64,000 bases of DNA from NCBI RefSeq assembly GCF_001043975.1, contig NZ_LABY01000013.1:1-64000 (forward strand). Direction: 5' to 3'. The position numbers were made by a program, and so were the translations under genes. The notes under the pieces are model-generated. The model was not told the DNA's origin, did not search any database, and worked only from the letters and a program-made list of their open reading frames with translations. Position 1 is the first letter of the stretch. Every line of letters starts with the position of its first letter. Below, piece after piece: positions 42,775 to 52,948 of the stretch. The stretch is from Methylobacterium variabile (GTDB lineage Bacteria; Pseudomonadota; Alphaproteobacteria; Rhizobiales; Beijerinckiaceae).

Positions 42775-44411
42775 CCCTCGCACCTCCGCTCGACCCCGTC
42801 CTGCTCTCGGTGATCCAGAGCGGGCTTCGTCAGGTCGCGACCGAGATGGACGTCGTGCACGAGAAGACCGCCTTCTCGCCCGTCATCGCCGAGGGCCTCG
42901 ACCGCGCGAACGGGATCTACGATCGCGTGACGGGCGAAGTCATCGCCCAGGGCGACACGGGCTTGCCGAGCTTCATCGGCATCCTCCAGTTCTCGACTCA
43001 GCACGTCATCCGGCTCCGCCCCGACCTCGAGGACGGCGACGTCATCATCGTCAACGACCCCTATCTCGGCGGCACGCACCTGATGGACGTCAGGATGCTG
43101 ACGCCCTTCCACTATCGCGGCCGCCTCTGGTGCTACCTCGCGAACGTCGCCCATTGGAGCGACACGGGCGGCATGGTGCCGGGCGGCTTCACCAGCACGG
43201 CGACGGAGATCCAGCAGGAGGGCCTGCGCATCCCGCCGGTGCGGATCCAGCGCCGCGGCGAGATCGACCGGGACGTCCTGCAGATGGTGCTCGGCAACGT
43301 GCGGGTGCCCGAGGAGCGGCTCGGCGACCTCAAGGCGCAGATGAGCGCGCTGAAGGTCGGGGCGAGGCGGCTCACCGAGCTGCTCGACCGCTACGGCGCC
43401 GACACGGTCGATGCCGCCATCGCCGAGTTCAAGGCGCGCTCGGAGCGGATGATGCGCGCCCACATCGCGACGGTTCCGAACGGCACCTACCAGGCGACAG
43501 TCTACAACGACAGCGACGGCGTGACCTTCGAGACGCTGGCGATCCGGCTGACGATGACGGTCGCCGACGAGGAGGTCACCTTCAGCTTCGCGGGCTCGAG
43601 TCCTCCCTGCAAGGGGCCGATGAACTGCCCGGCGGATCTCGCGACCTCCGGGATCTACATCGCCATGAAGCACGTCTTCCCGGACGTCCCGATCAATGCG
43701 GGCTGCTTCGCGCCGATCAAGGTCGAGCGACCGGTCGGCACCTTCCTCGATGCGCAATATCCCAGACCCTGTGCGGGCGCAGCGGCCGAGGTCTGCCAGC
43801 GCGTGATGGAGGCGGTCTTCGGCGCGATGGGGCAGGCGATCCCGGAGCGGATGTTCGCCGCGCCCTTCGGCACCTCCGGCAACTTCAGCCTCGGCGGCTA
43901 CGATCCCGAGGAGGACCGGCGCTACATCATGTACATGTTCAGCGGCGGCGGCTACGGCGGCTGGGCGGACGGCGACGGATTGACCAACGGCTGTTCCAGC
44001 CTGAGCATCGCCAAGACCCAGCCGATCGAAGTGCTCGAGCAGGCCTTTCCCATCCTCTACGAGGAATACGCGCTGCGCGAAGGCTCGGCCGGTGCGGGGC
44101 GCCATCGCGGCGGCTTCGGGCTCAACTACCGCGTGAGGCTGCTGCGCGGCGAGGCCAAGGCCGCCTTCGTGATGGATCACGGCGTGACCGGGCCGGCCGG
44201 GCTCCTCGGTGGAGAGCCGGGCGGCATGCTCGCGATCGAGCTCTCCCAGGGCGGGCGAAGGGTCCTGCCGCCGCACGTCTCGAAGGGCGAGGGCTACGTC
44301 CTCGAGGTCGGGGACTGGATCCAGGTCCGCACGCCGGGCGGCGGCGGCTACGGTCCGGCGGCCGAGCGCCCGGCCGAGGCGATCGCGCGCGACGAGGCGC
44401 GCGGCTATTAA
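42771..44411 (+). CDS. hyuB: Hydantoinase B/oxoprolinase family protein, HyuB-type subunit (set 1)
   Basis: A 546-aa HyuB-family subunit that completes the enzyme with the HyuA-type protein just upstream. Hallmarks are SVIQSGLRQVATEMDVVHEKTAFSP at the start, VIIVNDPYLGGTHLMDVR, the metal-rich SDTGGMVPGGFTSTATEIQQEG, and the C-terminal GGGGYGPAAERP. The GTG at 42771 overlaps the HyuA stop; a longer frame upstream is the wrong frame of hyuA. It converges with the IclR gene, overlapping 4 bases at TTAA. In the second set the order is reversed (B before A), so this pair is a separate acquisition or duplication. Confidence 0.9.
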   Translation: MTLAPPLDPVLLSVIQSGLRQVATEMDVVHEKTAFSPVIAEGLDRANGIYDRVTGEVIAQGDTGLPSFIGILQFSTQHVIRLRPDLEDGDVIIVNDPYLGGTHLMDVRMLTPFHYRGRLWCYLANVAHWSDTGGMVPGGFTSTATEIQQEGLRIPPVRIQRRGEIDRDVLQMVLGNVRVPEERLGDLKAQMSALKVGARRLTELLDRYGADTVDAAIAEFKARSERMMRAHIATVPNGTYQATVYNDSDGVTFETLAIRLTMTVADEEVTFSFAGSSPPCKGPMNCPADLATSGIYIAMKHVFPDVPINAGCFAPIKVERPVGTFLDAQYPRPCAGAAAEVCQRVMEAVFGAMGQAIPERMFAAPFGTSGNFSLGGYDPEEDRRYIMYMFSGGGYGGWADGDGLTNGCSSLSIAKTQPIEVLEQAFPILYEEYALREGSAGAGRHRGGFGLNYRVRLLRGEAKAAFVMDHGVTGPAGLLGGEPGGMLAIELSQGGRRVLPPHVSKGEGYVLEVGDWIQVRTPGGGGYGPAAERPAEAIARDEARGY

Positions 44412-45319
44412 GGGACCGGAGCGTGACCCTCGCCGCCCCGCGGCCGCGCATCCTCGGTGCGGGCCGCGATGGCCGAGCCGAAGGCGAGCGTCGTCGCGAG
44501 CGCCGCGGCGGTGTCCCGGAGGGCCGCGAGCCGCTCCTCCCGGCCCTCGTCCATGATGCGCTGGACCGGGCCGGTGACGCCGAGGCTGTAGAGCACCCGA
44601 CCCCCGGCCTCGCGCACCGGAACCCCGAGCGCCCCGAGCCCTTCGTCGATCTCGGACACGCAGGTCGCGAAGCCGTCCTCGCGCGCTCTGGCGTAGGTCT
44701 GGCGGACGCGCTCCGGGTCCGTCACCGTGTAGGCCGTCATCTTCTCCAGCGGCTCGGCCAGGGCCCTGGCGACGATGGCCTCGTCCTGGAAGGCGAGGAT
44801 CGCCTTCGCGGTCGCGGCCGCGTGGGGCGCCATCTCGACCCTGGGCTGGACGTAGGTGCGCCACTGCGCGGCCGGCGCCTCGCTGGTGACGACCTGGATG
44901 CGATGGCCGACGATGCGGCAGAGGTAGCTCGTCTCGCGGATGCGGGCGGTCAGGTTCTCCAGATGCGGACGGGCCAGCGCCGTGATCCAGCCGTCGGCTG
45001 CCGAATTGTGCATCAGTCGCACGAGCCTGTCGCCGAGCCGGTACGCGCCGTTGCGACCGCCGCCCTCGACGAGCCCGGCACGCGCGAGGCCCGTCAGCAG
45101 CCGGTGGGCCGTCGTCTTGGGGAGCCCGGACAGCGTGCTGACGTCGGTCAGGATCAGGGTGCCCGGGAACGCGGCCACGAGTTCGAGCAGGCTCATGTAG
45201 CGGTTCAGCGGGCCGGTGGCGGCGTCCCTCTCGTCGTGTGCCGGCGAGTCCTTGGCACGTTTTGCCCGGCTGTTGGGCAGAGTGCCTAACGATGAGCGGT
45301 TGACAGTCGCATCCGTCAA
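44408..45319 (-). CDS. IclR family transcriptional regulator
   Basis: A 303-aa IclR-type regulator. A leader of ~38 residues precedes the N-terminal winged helix-turn-helix (YMSLLELVAAFPGTLILTDVS, then TLSGLPKTTAHRLLTGLARAG). The C-terminal ligand domain has the family's conserved HAAATAKAILAF and GFATCVSEIDEGLGALGVPV. The start is a TTG at 45319 because the only downstream Met lies inside the DNA-binding domain. It sits between the hydantoinase pair it faces and the ABC importer operon it diverges from. The motif GTTCCGNNNNTCGGNAT lies upstream of both plus-strand transcripts, so it likely controls the whole 40.7-57.3 kb cluster. Confidence 0.87.
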   Translation of the reverse strand: MTDATVNRSSLGTLPNSRAKRAKDSPAHDERDAATGPLNRYMSLLELVAAFPGTLILTDVSTLSGLPKTTAHRLLTGLARAGLVEGGGRNGAYRLGDRLVRLMHNSAADGWITALARPHLENLTARIRETSYLCRIVGHRIQVVTSEAPAAQWRTYVQPRVEMAPHAAATAKAILAFQDEAIVARALAEPLEKMTAYTVTDPERVRQTYARAREDGFATCVSEIDEGLGALGVPVREAGGRVLYSLGVTGPVQRIMDEGREERLAALRDTAAALATTLAFGSAIAARTEDARPRGGEGHAPVP

Positions 45320-45351
45320 AACTTAGCCTCCCATAGCAAAATCGGAATTTG

Positions 45352-45368
45352 GTTCCGGAAATCGGGAT
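45352..45368. promoter_or_regulatory. Candidate IclR operator, ABC transporter operon
   Basis: GTTCCGGAAATCGGGAT in the 97-base gap between the divergent IclR gene and the substrate-binding protein gene, 48 bases before the latter. It shares the 12 fixed positions of the site at 40709. The centre TTCCGGAA is itself palindromic. Position allows control of both iclR itself and the importer operon. Confidence 0.55.
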
Positions 45369-45416
45369 TATCGAGAGTTTGATCGGACGGCAAGGTCCCG
45401 ATCCAGAGAGGCGCGC

Positions 45417-46562
45417 ATGCTGACCACCCGACGTACCCTCCTCTCGCTCACCCTCGGCACGGCCGTCGGTGCCGCGCTCCGCCCCGCTTTCGCGGCCGGC
45501 GAGCCGATCGCGATCGGTGCCGCGATCCCGACGACGGGTCCGCTGTCGCTCTCCGGCAAGCAGTACTTCAACACGCTGACCATGGCCGAGGAGGACATCA
45601 ACAAGGCCGGCGGCATCAACGGGCGGCCGATCAAGTTCGTGTTCGAGGATGCGGGCGCCTCGAACAGCACCGCGGTCAGCGCGTTCGTGAAGCTGGTCCA
45701 GGAGACGAAGCCGCCCTTCGTCTTCCTGTCGAGCTACTCGACCCAGAACCTCGCCACCGCCCCCGAGGTCACCAAGGCGAAGATCCCGGTGATGTACGCC
45801 GGCGGCGCCGACGCCGTCGCCGACAGCAGCGGCGGCTGGATGTTCCGCATCCGCCCGACGGATTCGCTCGCGGCCCGCGGCATGGCCCAGTTCGTCAGGA
45901 CGCTGAAGGCCACCAAGCCCGGCATCATGTACATCCAGAACGACTTCGGCCAGGGCGGCGCGCAGGCTGCCGCCAAGCTCCTCGAGGCGAACGGCATGGC
46001 GCCGGTCGGCAGCGAGGCCTACGGCCAGAACGACAAGGATTTCTCGGCCCAGCTGCTGCGGCTGCGTCAGAAGGGTGCCGACGTCATCCTGACCTTCGTC
46101 TACCCGGCCGACGGCGCGCTGCTCCTGCGCCAGATCAAGGCGCTCGGCCTGAAGATGCCGGTCGTGGCCTCCTCCGGCTCCTTCCTGCCGGCCTCGGTCC
46201 AGCTGCTCTCGCCGTCGGATCTCGACAACGTCTGGGGCGTCATCGACACCTTCGTGGACCCGAGCGTCGGCGGGCGGATGGCGGACTTCACCACCCGCTA
46301 CAAGGCGAAGTTCGGCCAGGATGGCGACGCCTACGGCCTCGCCTACTACGACGGCGCGCTGATCCTCGCCGAAGGGCTGAAGACGGTCGGCACCGATCCG
46401 GAGAAGCTGCGCAGCTTCATCGCGTCCCAGAAGTCGTGGGACGGGATCGGGCAGACCTATTCCTTCGACGACAAGGGCAACGGCGTGCCCGGCGTGGTCG
46501 TCGTCAAGGCGAAGCCCGGCACGAAGACCCTGGAGCTGGTCGAACGCATCCGCCCCGCCTGA
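45417..46562 (+). CDS. ABC transporter substrate-binding protein, Liv/amide family
   Basis: A 381-aa periplasmic binding protein. The N-terminus is a signal peptide with paired arginines (TRRTLLSLTLGTAVGAAL, cleavage near AFAAG), possibly Tat-directed. The mature part has the family 6 type fold: GAAIPTTGPLSLSGKQYFN, AEEDINKAGGINGRPIKFVFEDAGA, PGIMYIQNDFGQGG. These binding proteins take branched-chain amino acids, short amides, urea or aromatic acids. It heads the operon with LivHMGF-like genes and is divergent from the IclR gene. The context predicts that it binds a cyclic amide or amino-acid-like molecule; the specific ligand cannot be read. Confidence 0.9.
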   Translation: MLTTRRTLLSLTLGTAVGAALRPAFAAGEPIAIGAAIPTTGPLSLSGKQYFNTLTMAEEDINKAGGINGRPIKFVFEDAGASNSTAVSAFVKLVQETKPPFVFLSSYSTQNLATAPEVTKAKIPVMYAGGADAVADSSGGWMFRIRPTDSLAARGMAQFVRTLKATKPGIMYIQNDFGQGGAQAAAKLLEANGMAPVGSEAYGQNDKDFSAQLLRLRQKGADVILTFVYPADGALLLRQIKALGLKMPVVASSGSFLPASVQLLSPSDLDNVWGVIDTFVDPSVGGRMADFTTRYKAKFGQDGDAYGLAYYDGALILAEGLKTVGTDPEKLRSFIASQKSWDGIGQTYSFDDKGNGVPGVVVVKAKPGTKTLELVERIRPA

Positions 46563-46614
46563 GCGGTTCAGGCCGCTTGCAGCCTCCATGGCCGGATGGC
46601 CGACAGAGTGATCG

Positions 46615-47490
46615 ATGGCTGATCTCATCCAGCTCCTGACGAACGGGCTCGCGCTCGGCAGCGTCTACGCGCTCGCCGCGATCGGCTTCGTGATCGTCTA
46701 TTCGGCGACCGGCGTCGTGAACTTCGCCGCCGGCCAGTTCGTGATGGTCGGCACCTTCGCGGGCGTGGCGATGCTGCTCAACGCCGAGCTGCCGATGCCG
46801 GTCGGCTATACCGCGGCGCTGGTCGTCATGGCCCTGTTCGGCGCGCTCTTCTACCTCGTGGTGTACCTGCCGCTGCGCAGGAGCCCGATCGTGACCGTCA
46901 TCATCGGCACGGTCGCGATCGGCATCACGCTGCAGAACACGGCGCTCCTGACCTTCGGCTCCTGGCCGTTCCGCCTGCCGTCCCCGTTCGAGGGGATGAT
47001 GGTCGAGGTCGCCGGCGCCGTCATCTCGGTCCACGCGCTGGCAGTCGTCGCCGCGACCGCCGTCATGATCCTTCTCCTCTGGCTGCTCCTTCACCGCACG
47101 GCGGTCGGCATCGCCATGCGGGCGGTCGCGCAGGACGTGAAGGCGGCGCGCCTGATGGGGCTGCGCGTCCAGTGGCTCCTCGCGTTCTCCTGGATCCTCG
47201 GCGCCGTCCTCGCCGGCGTGGCCGGCCTCATGCTCGGCCCGATGTGGTTCGCGGACGTCAACATGGGCGACCCGATCGCGCTGAAGGCCTTCGCCGCGAC
47301 CGTGATCGGCGGGTTCGGCAGCCTCCCCGGCGCCATCGCGGGCGGCTTCTTCGTCGGCCTCGCCGAGGTGCTCGGCGCCTCCTACATCTCGTCCGCCTAC
47401 AAGGACCTGATCGCCTTCGGGGTGATGATCCTGTTCCTGCTCGTCCGGCCCCAGGGCATCTTCGGCGAGCCGATCCAGGACCGCGGCTGA
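46615..47490 (+). CDS. Branched-chain amino acid-type ABC permease (LivH-like)
   Basis: A 291-aa inner-membrane permease with about eight helices. LLTNGLALGSVYALAAIGFVIVY is the typical start and FAAGQFVMVGTFAGVAML follows; AVAQDVKAARLMGLRV is the cytoplasmic EAA-type loop that contacts the ATPases, and ALKAFAATVIGGFGSLPGAIAGG is the conserved end. It lies 52 bases after the binding-protein gene and its stop overlaps the start of LivM by one base. It is one half of the transmembrane channel of this importer. Confidence 0.9.
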   Translation: MADLIQLLTNGLALGSVYALAAIGFVIVYSATGVVNFAAGQFVMVGTFAGVAMLLNAELPMPVGYTAALVVMALFGALFYLVVYLPLRRSPIVTVIIGTVAIGITLQNTALLTFGSWPFRLPSPFEGMMVEVAGAVISVHALAVVAATAVMILLLWLLLHRTAVGIAMRAVAQDVKAARLMGLRVQWLLAFSWILGAVLAGVAGLMLGPMWFADVNMGDPIALKAFAATVIGGFGSLPGAIAGGFFVGLAEVLGASYISSAYKDLIAFGVMILFLLVRPQGIFGEPIQDRG

Positions 47491-48467
47491 TGGCTCTCCG
47501 CGCTCTCGCCCTCGCGGCCTTCCTGGCCATCGGCTTCGCGCTCTCGCTGAGCGTGTCCGAATACTCGCTCCGTCTCCTCAACCTCGCGGCCATCTCGGCC
47601 ACGGCGGTGATCGGGCTCAACTTCGCCTTCGGCTATGCGGGCCTGATCTCGCTCGGCCACTCCGCCTTCATGGGGCTCGGCGCCTACATCCTGGCGATCC
47701 TGACCACGCAGGCGGGCTGGTCGCCCTGGCTCGCGGCCCTGCCGGCGATCCTCGGCACCGGCCTTGCCGCGATCCTCATCGGGGTGCCGCTGCTGCGCCT
47801 GAAGGGACACTACCTCGCCCTCGCGACGCTCGGCCTCAACGTCAGCTTCGGCATCGTGGCCGCGAACTGGATCGAGGTCACCGGCGGGACGAACGGGATC
47901 TCCAAGATCCCGGGGGTCTCGGTGCTCGGCCACTCCCTCGAAGGCGAGCGGCCGTTCCTCTGGCTCGCCCTCGTCGTCATCGCGGTCCTCGCGGTCGCCG
48001 CCTCCCTGATCCAGCGGTCACGCTACGGCCGGGCGATGATGGCGGTGCGGGACGACGAGACGGCTGCCGCGATGACCGGGATCAACGTGACGGCCACCAA
48101 GGTCGCGGCCTTCGCCCTCTCGGCCGTCTACGCGGCGGTCGCCGGATGCCTGTTCGCCGCCCACGTCCACTTCATCTCGCCCGACGACTTCAACTTCGCC
48201 CACTCGATCACCTTCCTGTCGATGCTGATCGTGGGTGGGGAGGGCACGATCGCGGGAGCGATCATCGGCGCGGTCCTCCTGACCTTCCTGCCGGAATGGC
48301 TGCGCGTCCTCGGGGAGAGCTACCTCGCCTTCTTCGGCCTGATGATGCTCGCCATCCTGATCTTCATGCCGACCGGCATCGTCGGGCTCCTCTCCCGTCT
48401 CCGGCGCCCGGCCCGGAGCGAGGCGCCGGCGGCCCTCGTGGCGCCCGGCGAGGGAGCGCGGCCATGA
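47490..48467 (+). CDS. Branched-chain amino acid-type ABC permease (LivM-like)
   Basis: A 325-aa inner-membrane permease with about nine to ten helices, the second channel half. Seen are LNFAFGYAGLISLGHSAFMGLGAY, LRLKGHYLALATLGLN, AVRDDETAAAMTGINVTATK (coupling loop) and FLSMLIVGGEGTIAGAIIGAVLL, all standard for LivM. The start overlaps the LivH stop by one base (TGATG), and the stop overlaps the ATPase start by 4 bases. A longer frame upstream is the shadow of livH. Confidence 0.9.
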   Translation: MALRALALAAFLAIGFALSLSVSEYSLRLLNLAAISATAVIGLNFAFGYAGLISLGHSAFMGLGAYILAILTTQAGWSPWLAALPAILGTGLAAILIGVPLLRLKGHYLALATLGLNVSFGIVAANWIEVTGGTNGISKIPGVSVLGHSLEGERPFLWLALVVIAVLAVAASLIQRSRYGRAMMAVRDDETAAAMTGINVTATKVAAFALSAVYAAVAGCLFAAHVHFISPDDFNFAHSITFLSMLIVGGEGTIAGAIIGAVLLTFLPEWLRVLGESYLAFFGLMMLAILIFMPTGIVGLLSRLRRPARSEAPAALVAPGEGARP

Positions 48468-49187
48468 CCATCCTGCGCGCCCAGGGCATCTCCAAGCGCT
48501 ACGGCGGCCTCCTCGCCCTCTCCGAGGTCGACGTCACGGTCGAGGACAACGAGTTCGTGGCCTTGATCGGCCCGAACGGCGCCGGCAAGTCGACCCTCCT
48601 CAACGTGCTGACCGGCCTGGCATCCCCAACGACCGGGACGATCGAGCTCGCCGGGCAGCCCGTGACGAAGGCCTCGACCCACGCCCGCATCCGCGCCGGG
48701 CTCGGGCGGACCTTCCAGCACGGCCGCCTGTTCGACCGGCTGAGCGTCCTCGAGAACGTCATGGTCGGTGCCGCGAACCGGCCCGGCCGGTCGGAGGCGC
48801 AGCTCGAGGCGGCAGCGCGCGAGAGCCTCGCCCGCATGGGCCTTGCCCATCTCGCGCCCCTTCCGGTCTCCTCGCTGACCTACGGCAACCGGCGGATGGT
48901 CGAGTTGACGCGGGCCCTCGCGGGGGGGCCGCGCGTCCTCCTGCTCGACGAGCCGGCCGCGGGGCTGAACTCGGGCGAGGTCGAGGACCTGATGGCGCGC
49001 CTGCGCGCGATCCGGGCGGAGCATCGCCTCGCCGTGGTCCTCATCGAGCACAACATGGGCATGGTGATGCGCCTCGCCGAGCGCATCGCGGTGCTGAACT
49101 TCGGGCGCAAGATCGCCGAGGGGACGCCGGCCGCCATCCAGACCGATCCGGCCGTTCTCGAAGCCTATCTCGGATCGGGATCCTCCT

Positions 49188-49201
<14 letters not shown>
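48464..49201 (+). CDS. ABC transporter ATP-binding protein (LivG-like)
   Basis: A 245-aa ATPase of the Liv family. Walker A is GPNGAGKST (about residues 37-45), the Q loop region is RTFQHGRLFDRLSVLENVMVG, the signature is SLTYGNRRMVEL (a variant of LSGGQ usual in LivG), Walker B is VLLLDEPAAGLN, and the His switch is VVLIEHNMGMVM. It energises the LivHM-type channel together with the second ATPase, whose gene starts 14 bases before this one ends. The cluster context makes import of a pathway substrate its job. Confidence 0.91.
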
Positions 49202-49895
<694 letters not shown>

Positions 49896-49910
49896 CAAGG
49901 TTGGACACCC

Positions 49911-51227
49911 ATGACCTACCCCGACGTCTCGTCCCGATCGAACGCGATCTACGAGCGCGCCAAGCGGAGCCTGCCGGGCGGCAACACGCGCACCACCGTC
50001 TACATGAAGCCCTACCCGATCTACGCGGCGCGAGGCGCGGGATGCCGGGTCTGGGACGTGGACGACGTCTCCCGCATCGACTGCATCAACAACTTCACCT
50101 CGCTGATCCACGGCCACGCCCATCCGGTGCTGGTCGAGGCCGCCACGAAGCAGCTGGCTCTCGGGACCGCCTTCGGCATGCCCACGGAGTCGGAGGTCGA
50201 CCTCGCCGAGCTTCTGTGCGGGCGCGTCGCCTCCGTCGAGGAGATCCGGTTCAGCAATTCGGGGACCGAGGCCGTGATGCTGGCCCTCAAGGCGGCGCGC
50301 GCCTTCACCGGCCGGCCGAAGATCGCGAAGTGCGAGGGCGCCTATCACGGCACCTACGACTACGCCGAGGTCAGCCTCGAGACGTCGCCCGAGCACTGGG
50401 CACAGGGCGCGCCCCAGTCGGTCGCCTACGCCAAGGGCACGCCGAAGGGCGTGATCGACGACGTCGTGACGATTCCCTTCAACGACGTCGACGGCGCCGT
50501 GAGCCTCATCCGGGCGCATGCGCGGGACCTCGCCTGCGTGATGATCGACCCGATGCCGAACCGCGCCGGCCTGGTTCCGGCCGACAGGGCCTTCGTGCAG
50601 GCCCTGCGCGAGGTGACGCACGAGATCGGTGCGCTGCTCTTGTTCGATGAGGTGATCGCCTTCCGGCTCGGCCATGCGGGTGCGCAGGGCCTCTGGGGTG
50701 TCGACGCCGACCTGACGACCTTCGCCAAGATCATCGGCGGAGGCTTCCCGGTCGGCGCCACCGGCGGGCGTCGCGACGTCATGGCGGTCTTCGATCCGAC
50801 CCGCGGCAAGCCGGCCCTGCCCGCCGGCGGCACCTTCTCGGCCAACCCGGTCTCGATGCGGGCCGGGATCGCCGGGATGGAGCTCCTCGACGAGGCCGCC
50901 TTCGCGCATCTCGACGCGATCGGCGAGGCCGTCCGCCAGGGCATCGACGAGGCGTTCCGCAGCGAGGGCGCCGAGGGGCGGACCACCGGTCTCGGCTCGC
51001 TCATCAAGGTCCACATGACCGACAAGCCGGTCCGCGACTATCGCTCCGCGCATCTCGACCCGGCCGGCCAGCGGCGCCTCGCCACCTTCGTCGCCCGGAT
51101 GCTCGACGAGGGCATCCTCATGGCGCCGAACGGCCTCATGGCGCTCTCCACCGTGATGGGCCGGGACGACGTCGACGCGATCGTGTCCGCCGCGCGCGCG
51201 GCCATCAGAGCCTCCGCCAGGGGCTGA
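49911..51227 (+). CDS. Class III aminotransferase, glutamate-1-semialdehyde/beta-amino-acid type
   Basis: A 438-aa PLP enzyme of the GSAM-like branch. The N-terminal SLPGGNTRTTVYMKPYPIYA is characteristic of this branch; RFSNSGTEAVMLALKAARAF binds PLP phosphate, LLFDEVIAFRLG carries the PLP-ring Asp, and Lys273 in TTFAKIIGGGFPVGA is the Schiff-base lysine. True GSAM serves tetrapyrrole synthesis, but beta-phenylalanine and other beta-amino-acid aminotransferases belong to the same branch. Its place directly after the Liv importer and before the second hydantoinase pair and BKACE favours beta-amino acid transamination giving a beta-keto acid, which is inference. Confidence 0.87.
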   Translation: MTYPDVSSRSNAIYERAKRSLPGGNTRTTVYMKPYPIYAARGAGCRVWDVDDVSRIDCINNFTSLIHGHAHPVLVEAATKQLALGTAFGMPTESEVDLAELLCGRVASVEEIRFSNSGTEAVMLALKAARAFTGRPKIAKCEGAYHGTYDYAEVSLETSPEHWAQGAPQSVAYAKGTPKGVIDDVVTIPFNDVDGAVSLIRAHARDLACVMIDPMPNRAGLVPADRAFVQALREVTHEIGALLLFDEVIAFRLGHAGAQGLWGVDADLTTFAKIIGGGFPVGATGGRRDVMAVFDPTRGKPALPAGGTFSANPVSMRAGIAGMELLDEAAFAHLDAIGEAVRQGIDEAFRSEGAEGRTTGLGSLIKVHMTDKPVRDYRSAHLDPAGQRRLATFVARMLDEGILMAPNGLMALSTVMGRDDVDAIVSAARAAIRASARG

Positions 51228-51291
51228 TCCATCAGCTCGCCATAGTTAGCGCGCCCGCCGGCCGGTCGCGCCTCACAGGACCCATCCCGAC

Positions 51292-52947
51292 ATGTCACGC
51301 GCGGTCGATCCCATCACACGCTCCGTCGTCGAGCATCGCCTTACCTCGATCACGCGCGAGATGAGCGAAGCGATGCTGCGGACGTCGTTCTCGCAGATCC
51401 TCAACTCCAGCCGCGACTTCTCGATCGCCATCACGGACACCGCGGGGCGCCTCGTCGCCCAGGCCGACAACATTCCGGTCCATGTCGGGGCGCTGCCCTG
51501 GGCGACGCGCGCGATCGAGGCGCGGTTCAGGGACGTCGTGCCGGGGGACGTCTTCCTGTCGAACGATCCGGCGCATGGCGGCTCCCACCTGCCCGACCTC
51601 ACGGCCTTCGTGCCCGTCTTCGCGGGCGAGCGGCGGCTGTTCTGGACGGTGGTGCGCGCGCACCAGAGCGACATCGGCGGCTCGACGCACGGCGCCTACA
51701 ACCCGGGCGCCCGTGACATCTGGACCGAGGGCCTGCGCGTTCCGCCGATCCGCCTCTACGAGGCCGGCCGGCATCGCGACGATCTGCTCGACCTCCTCGC
51801 GCTCAACACCCGCAACGGACGCGACTTCCGCGGCGACCTCGCCGCCATGGTCGGATCGGCGCATCTCGGCGAGCGCCGCATCGCGAAGCTGCTCGACGAT
51901 CTCGGCGCCGACACGGTGGTGGCCGCGATCGACGACTATTTCGACGCCGCCGAGCGCCGGGCCCGCGCCATCGTGTCGGAATGGAAGGACGGCGTCTTCG
52001 AGGGCGAGGCCTTCCTCGACGACGACGGCCACGGGCGCGAGGACATCCGCATCCACGCCAAGGTCACCAAGCGCGGCAGCGACATCGAGGTCGATCTCAC
52101 GGGCTCGGACCCGCAATCGACGAGCTTCGTCAATTCCTCGCACGCCAACGCGCAATCGGCCTGCGCGATGGCCTTCGCCTACCTGATCGACCCGGACGTG
52201 CCCAAGAACGACGGCTCGTTCCGCCCGCTGAGCGTCAAATTGAAGGAGGGCACGATCGTCTGGGCCGAGGCGGACCGCCCGGTCACGATGTGCACCAGCC
52301 ACCCGTCCAACGGCATCGTCCAGGCGATCATCTCCGCGCTCGCGCAGTCCTGCCCGGACCGGGCGATCGGCGGCTGGGGCAAGCGCTTCCGCATCGCCAT
52401 CCAGGGCGAGGATCCGCGCAACGGCCGCAGGTTCATCTGGCACATGTTCCATGCCCGCCCGGGCGGCGGCGCCTCGGCGGCCGGCGACGGCTGGTCCTCG
52501 ATCGGCGAGTTCGATTCGGTCGGCGGCCTGAAGTTCGGCAGCGTCGAGTTCGCCGAGGTGCGCTTCCCGCTGCATTTCGCGCGGCACGAATACCTGCCGG
52601 ATTCGGGCGGCAAGGGGCGCTACCGCGGCGGCCTCGGGGTCGCGCTCGACCTCGAGATGCGCACCGAGAAGCCGGCGCTCGCCAACACGGCCGGCGACGG
52701 CGCCCGCTACGGCTCCGCCGGCATGCTCGGCGGCCAGGACGGCGTTCCGCACCGCTACAAGCTGCTCTCCGAAGGCCAGGAGCCCCGCGTGCTGCGGACC
52801 AAGGAGGTCGGCATCGTGGTCCGCCCGGGCGACGTGTTCGAGGTCCGCTCGGGCGGCGGCGGCGGCTGGGGGCCGCCGGAGGAGCGTGCGCCCGAGGCGC
52901 GCGCCGAGGACGAGATCCTGGGCTTCGTGACCAAGGGGGAGTGCTGA
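51292..52947 (+). CDS. Hydantoinase B/oxoprolinase family protein, HyuB-type subunit (set 2)
   Basis: A 551-aa HyuB-family subunit, paralogous to the one at 42771. RSVVEHRLTSITREMSEAMLRTSF at the start, VFLSNDPAHGGSHLPDLTAF, the metal-site region VVRAHQSDIGGSTHGAYN and the C-terminal SGGGGGWGPPEERAPEA are family hallmarks. HQSDIGG replaces SDTGG of set 1, so the two enzymes probably differ in substrate. It precedes its HyuA partner by one base between stop and start. The 64-base gap before it follows the GSAM-like gene; it is probably in the same transcript. Confidence 0.9.
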   Translation: MSRAVDPITRSVVEHRLTSITREMSEAMLRTSFSQILNSSRDFSIAITDTAGRLVAQADNIPVHVGALPWATRAIEARFRDVVPGDVFLSNDPAHGGSHLPDLTAFVPVFAGERRLFWTVVRAHQSDIGGSTHGAYNPGARDIWTEGLRVPPIRLYEAGRHRDDLLDLLALNTRNGRDFRGDLAAMVGSAHLGERRIAKLLDDLGADTVVAAIDDYFDAAERRARAIVSEWKDGVFEGEAFLDDDGHGREDIRIHAKVTKRGSDIEVDLTGSDPQSTSFVNSSHANAQSACAMAFAYLIDPDVPKNDGSFRPLSVKLKEGTIVWAEADRPVTMCTSHPSNGIVQAIISALAQSCPDRAIGGWGKRFRIAIQGEDPRNGRRFIWHMFHARPGGGASAAGDGWSSIGEFDSVGGLKFGSVEFAEVRFPLHFARHEYLPDSGGKGRYRGGLGVALDLEMRTEKPALANTAGDGARYGSAGMLGGQDGVPHRYKLLSEGQEPRVLRTKEVGIVVRPGDVFEVRSGGGGGWGPPEERAPEARAEDEILGFVTKGEC

Positions 52948-52948
52948 G

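Noticed and set aside
42435-46628. Very long (about 1400 codon) minus-strand open frame across the HyuB, IclR and binding-protein genes
   Set aside because: It is antisense to, or out of frame with, four clear genes, has biased composition and no recognisable domain.
49911-51227. Glutamate-1-semialdehyde aminomutase for tetrapyrrole synthesis (hemL)
   Set aside because: The fold branch fits, but the catabolic operon context and lack of other heme genes make a beta-amino-acid aminotransferase more likely.
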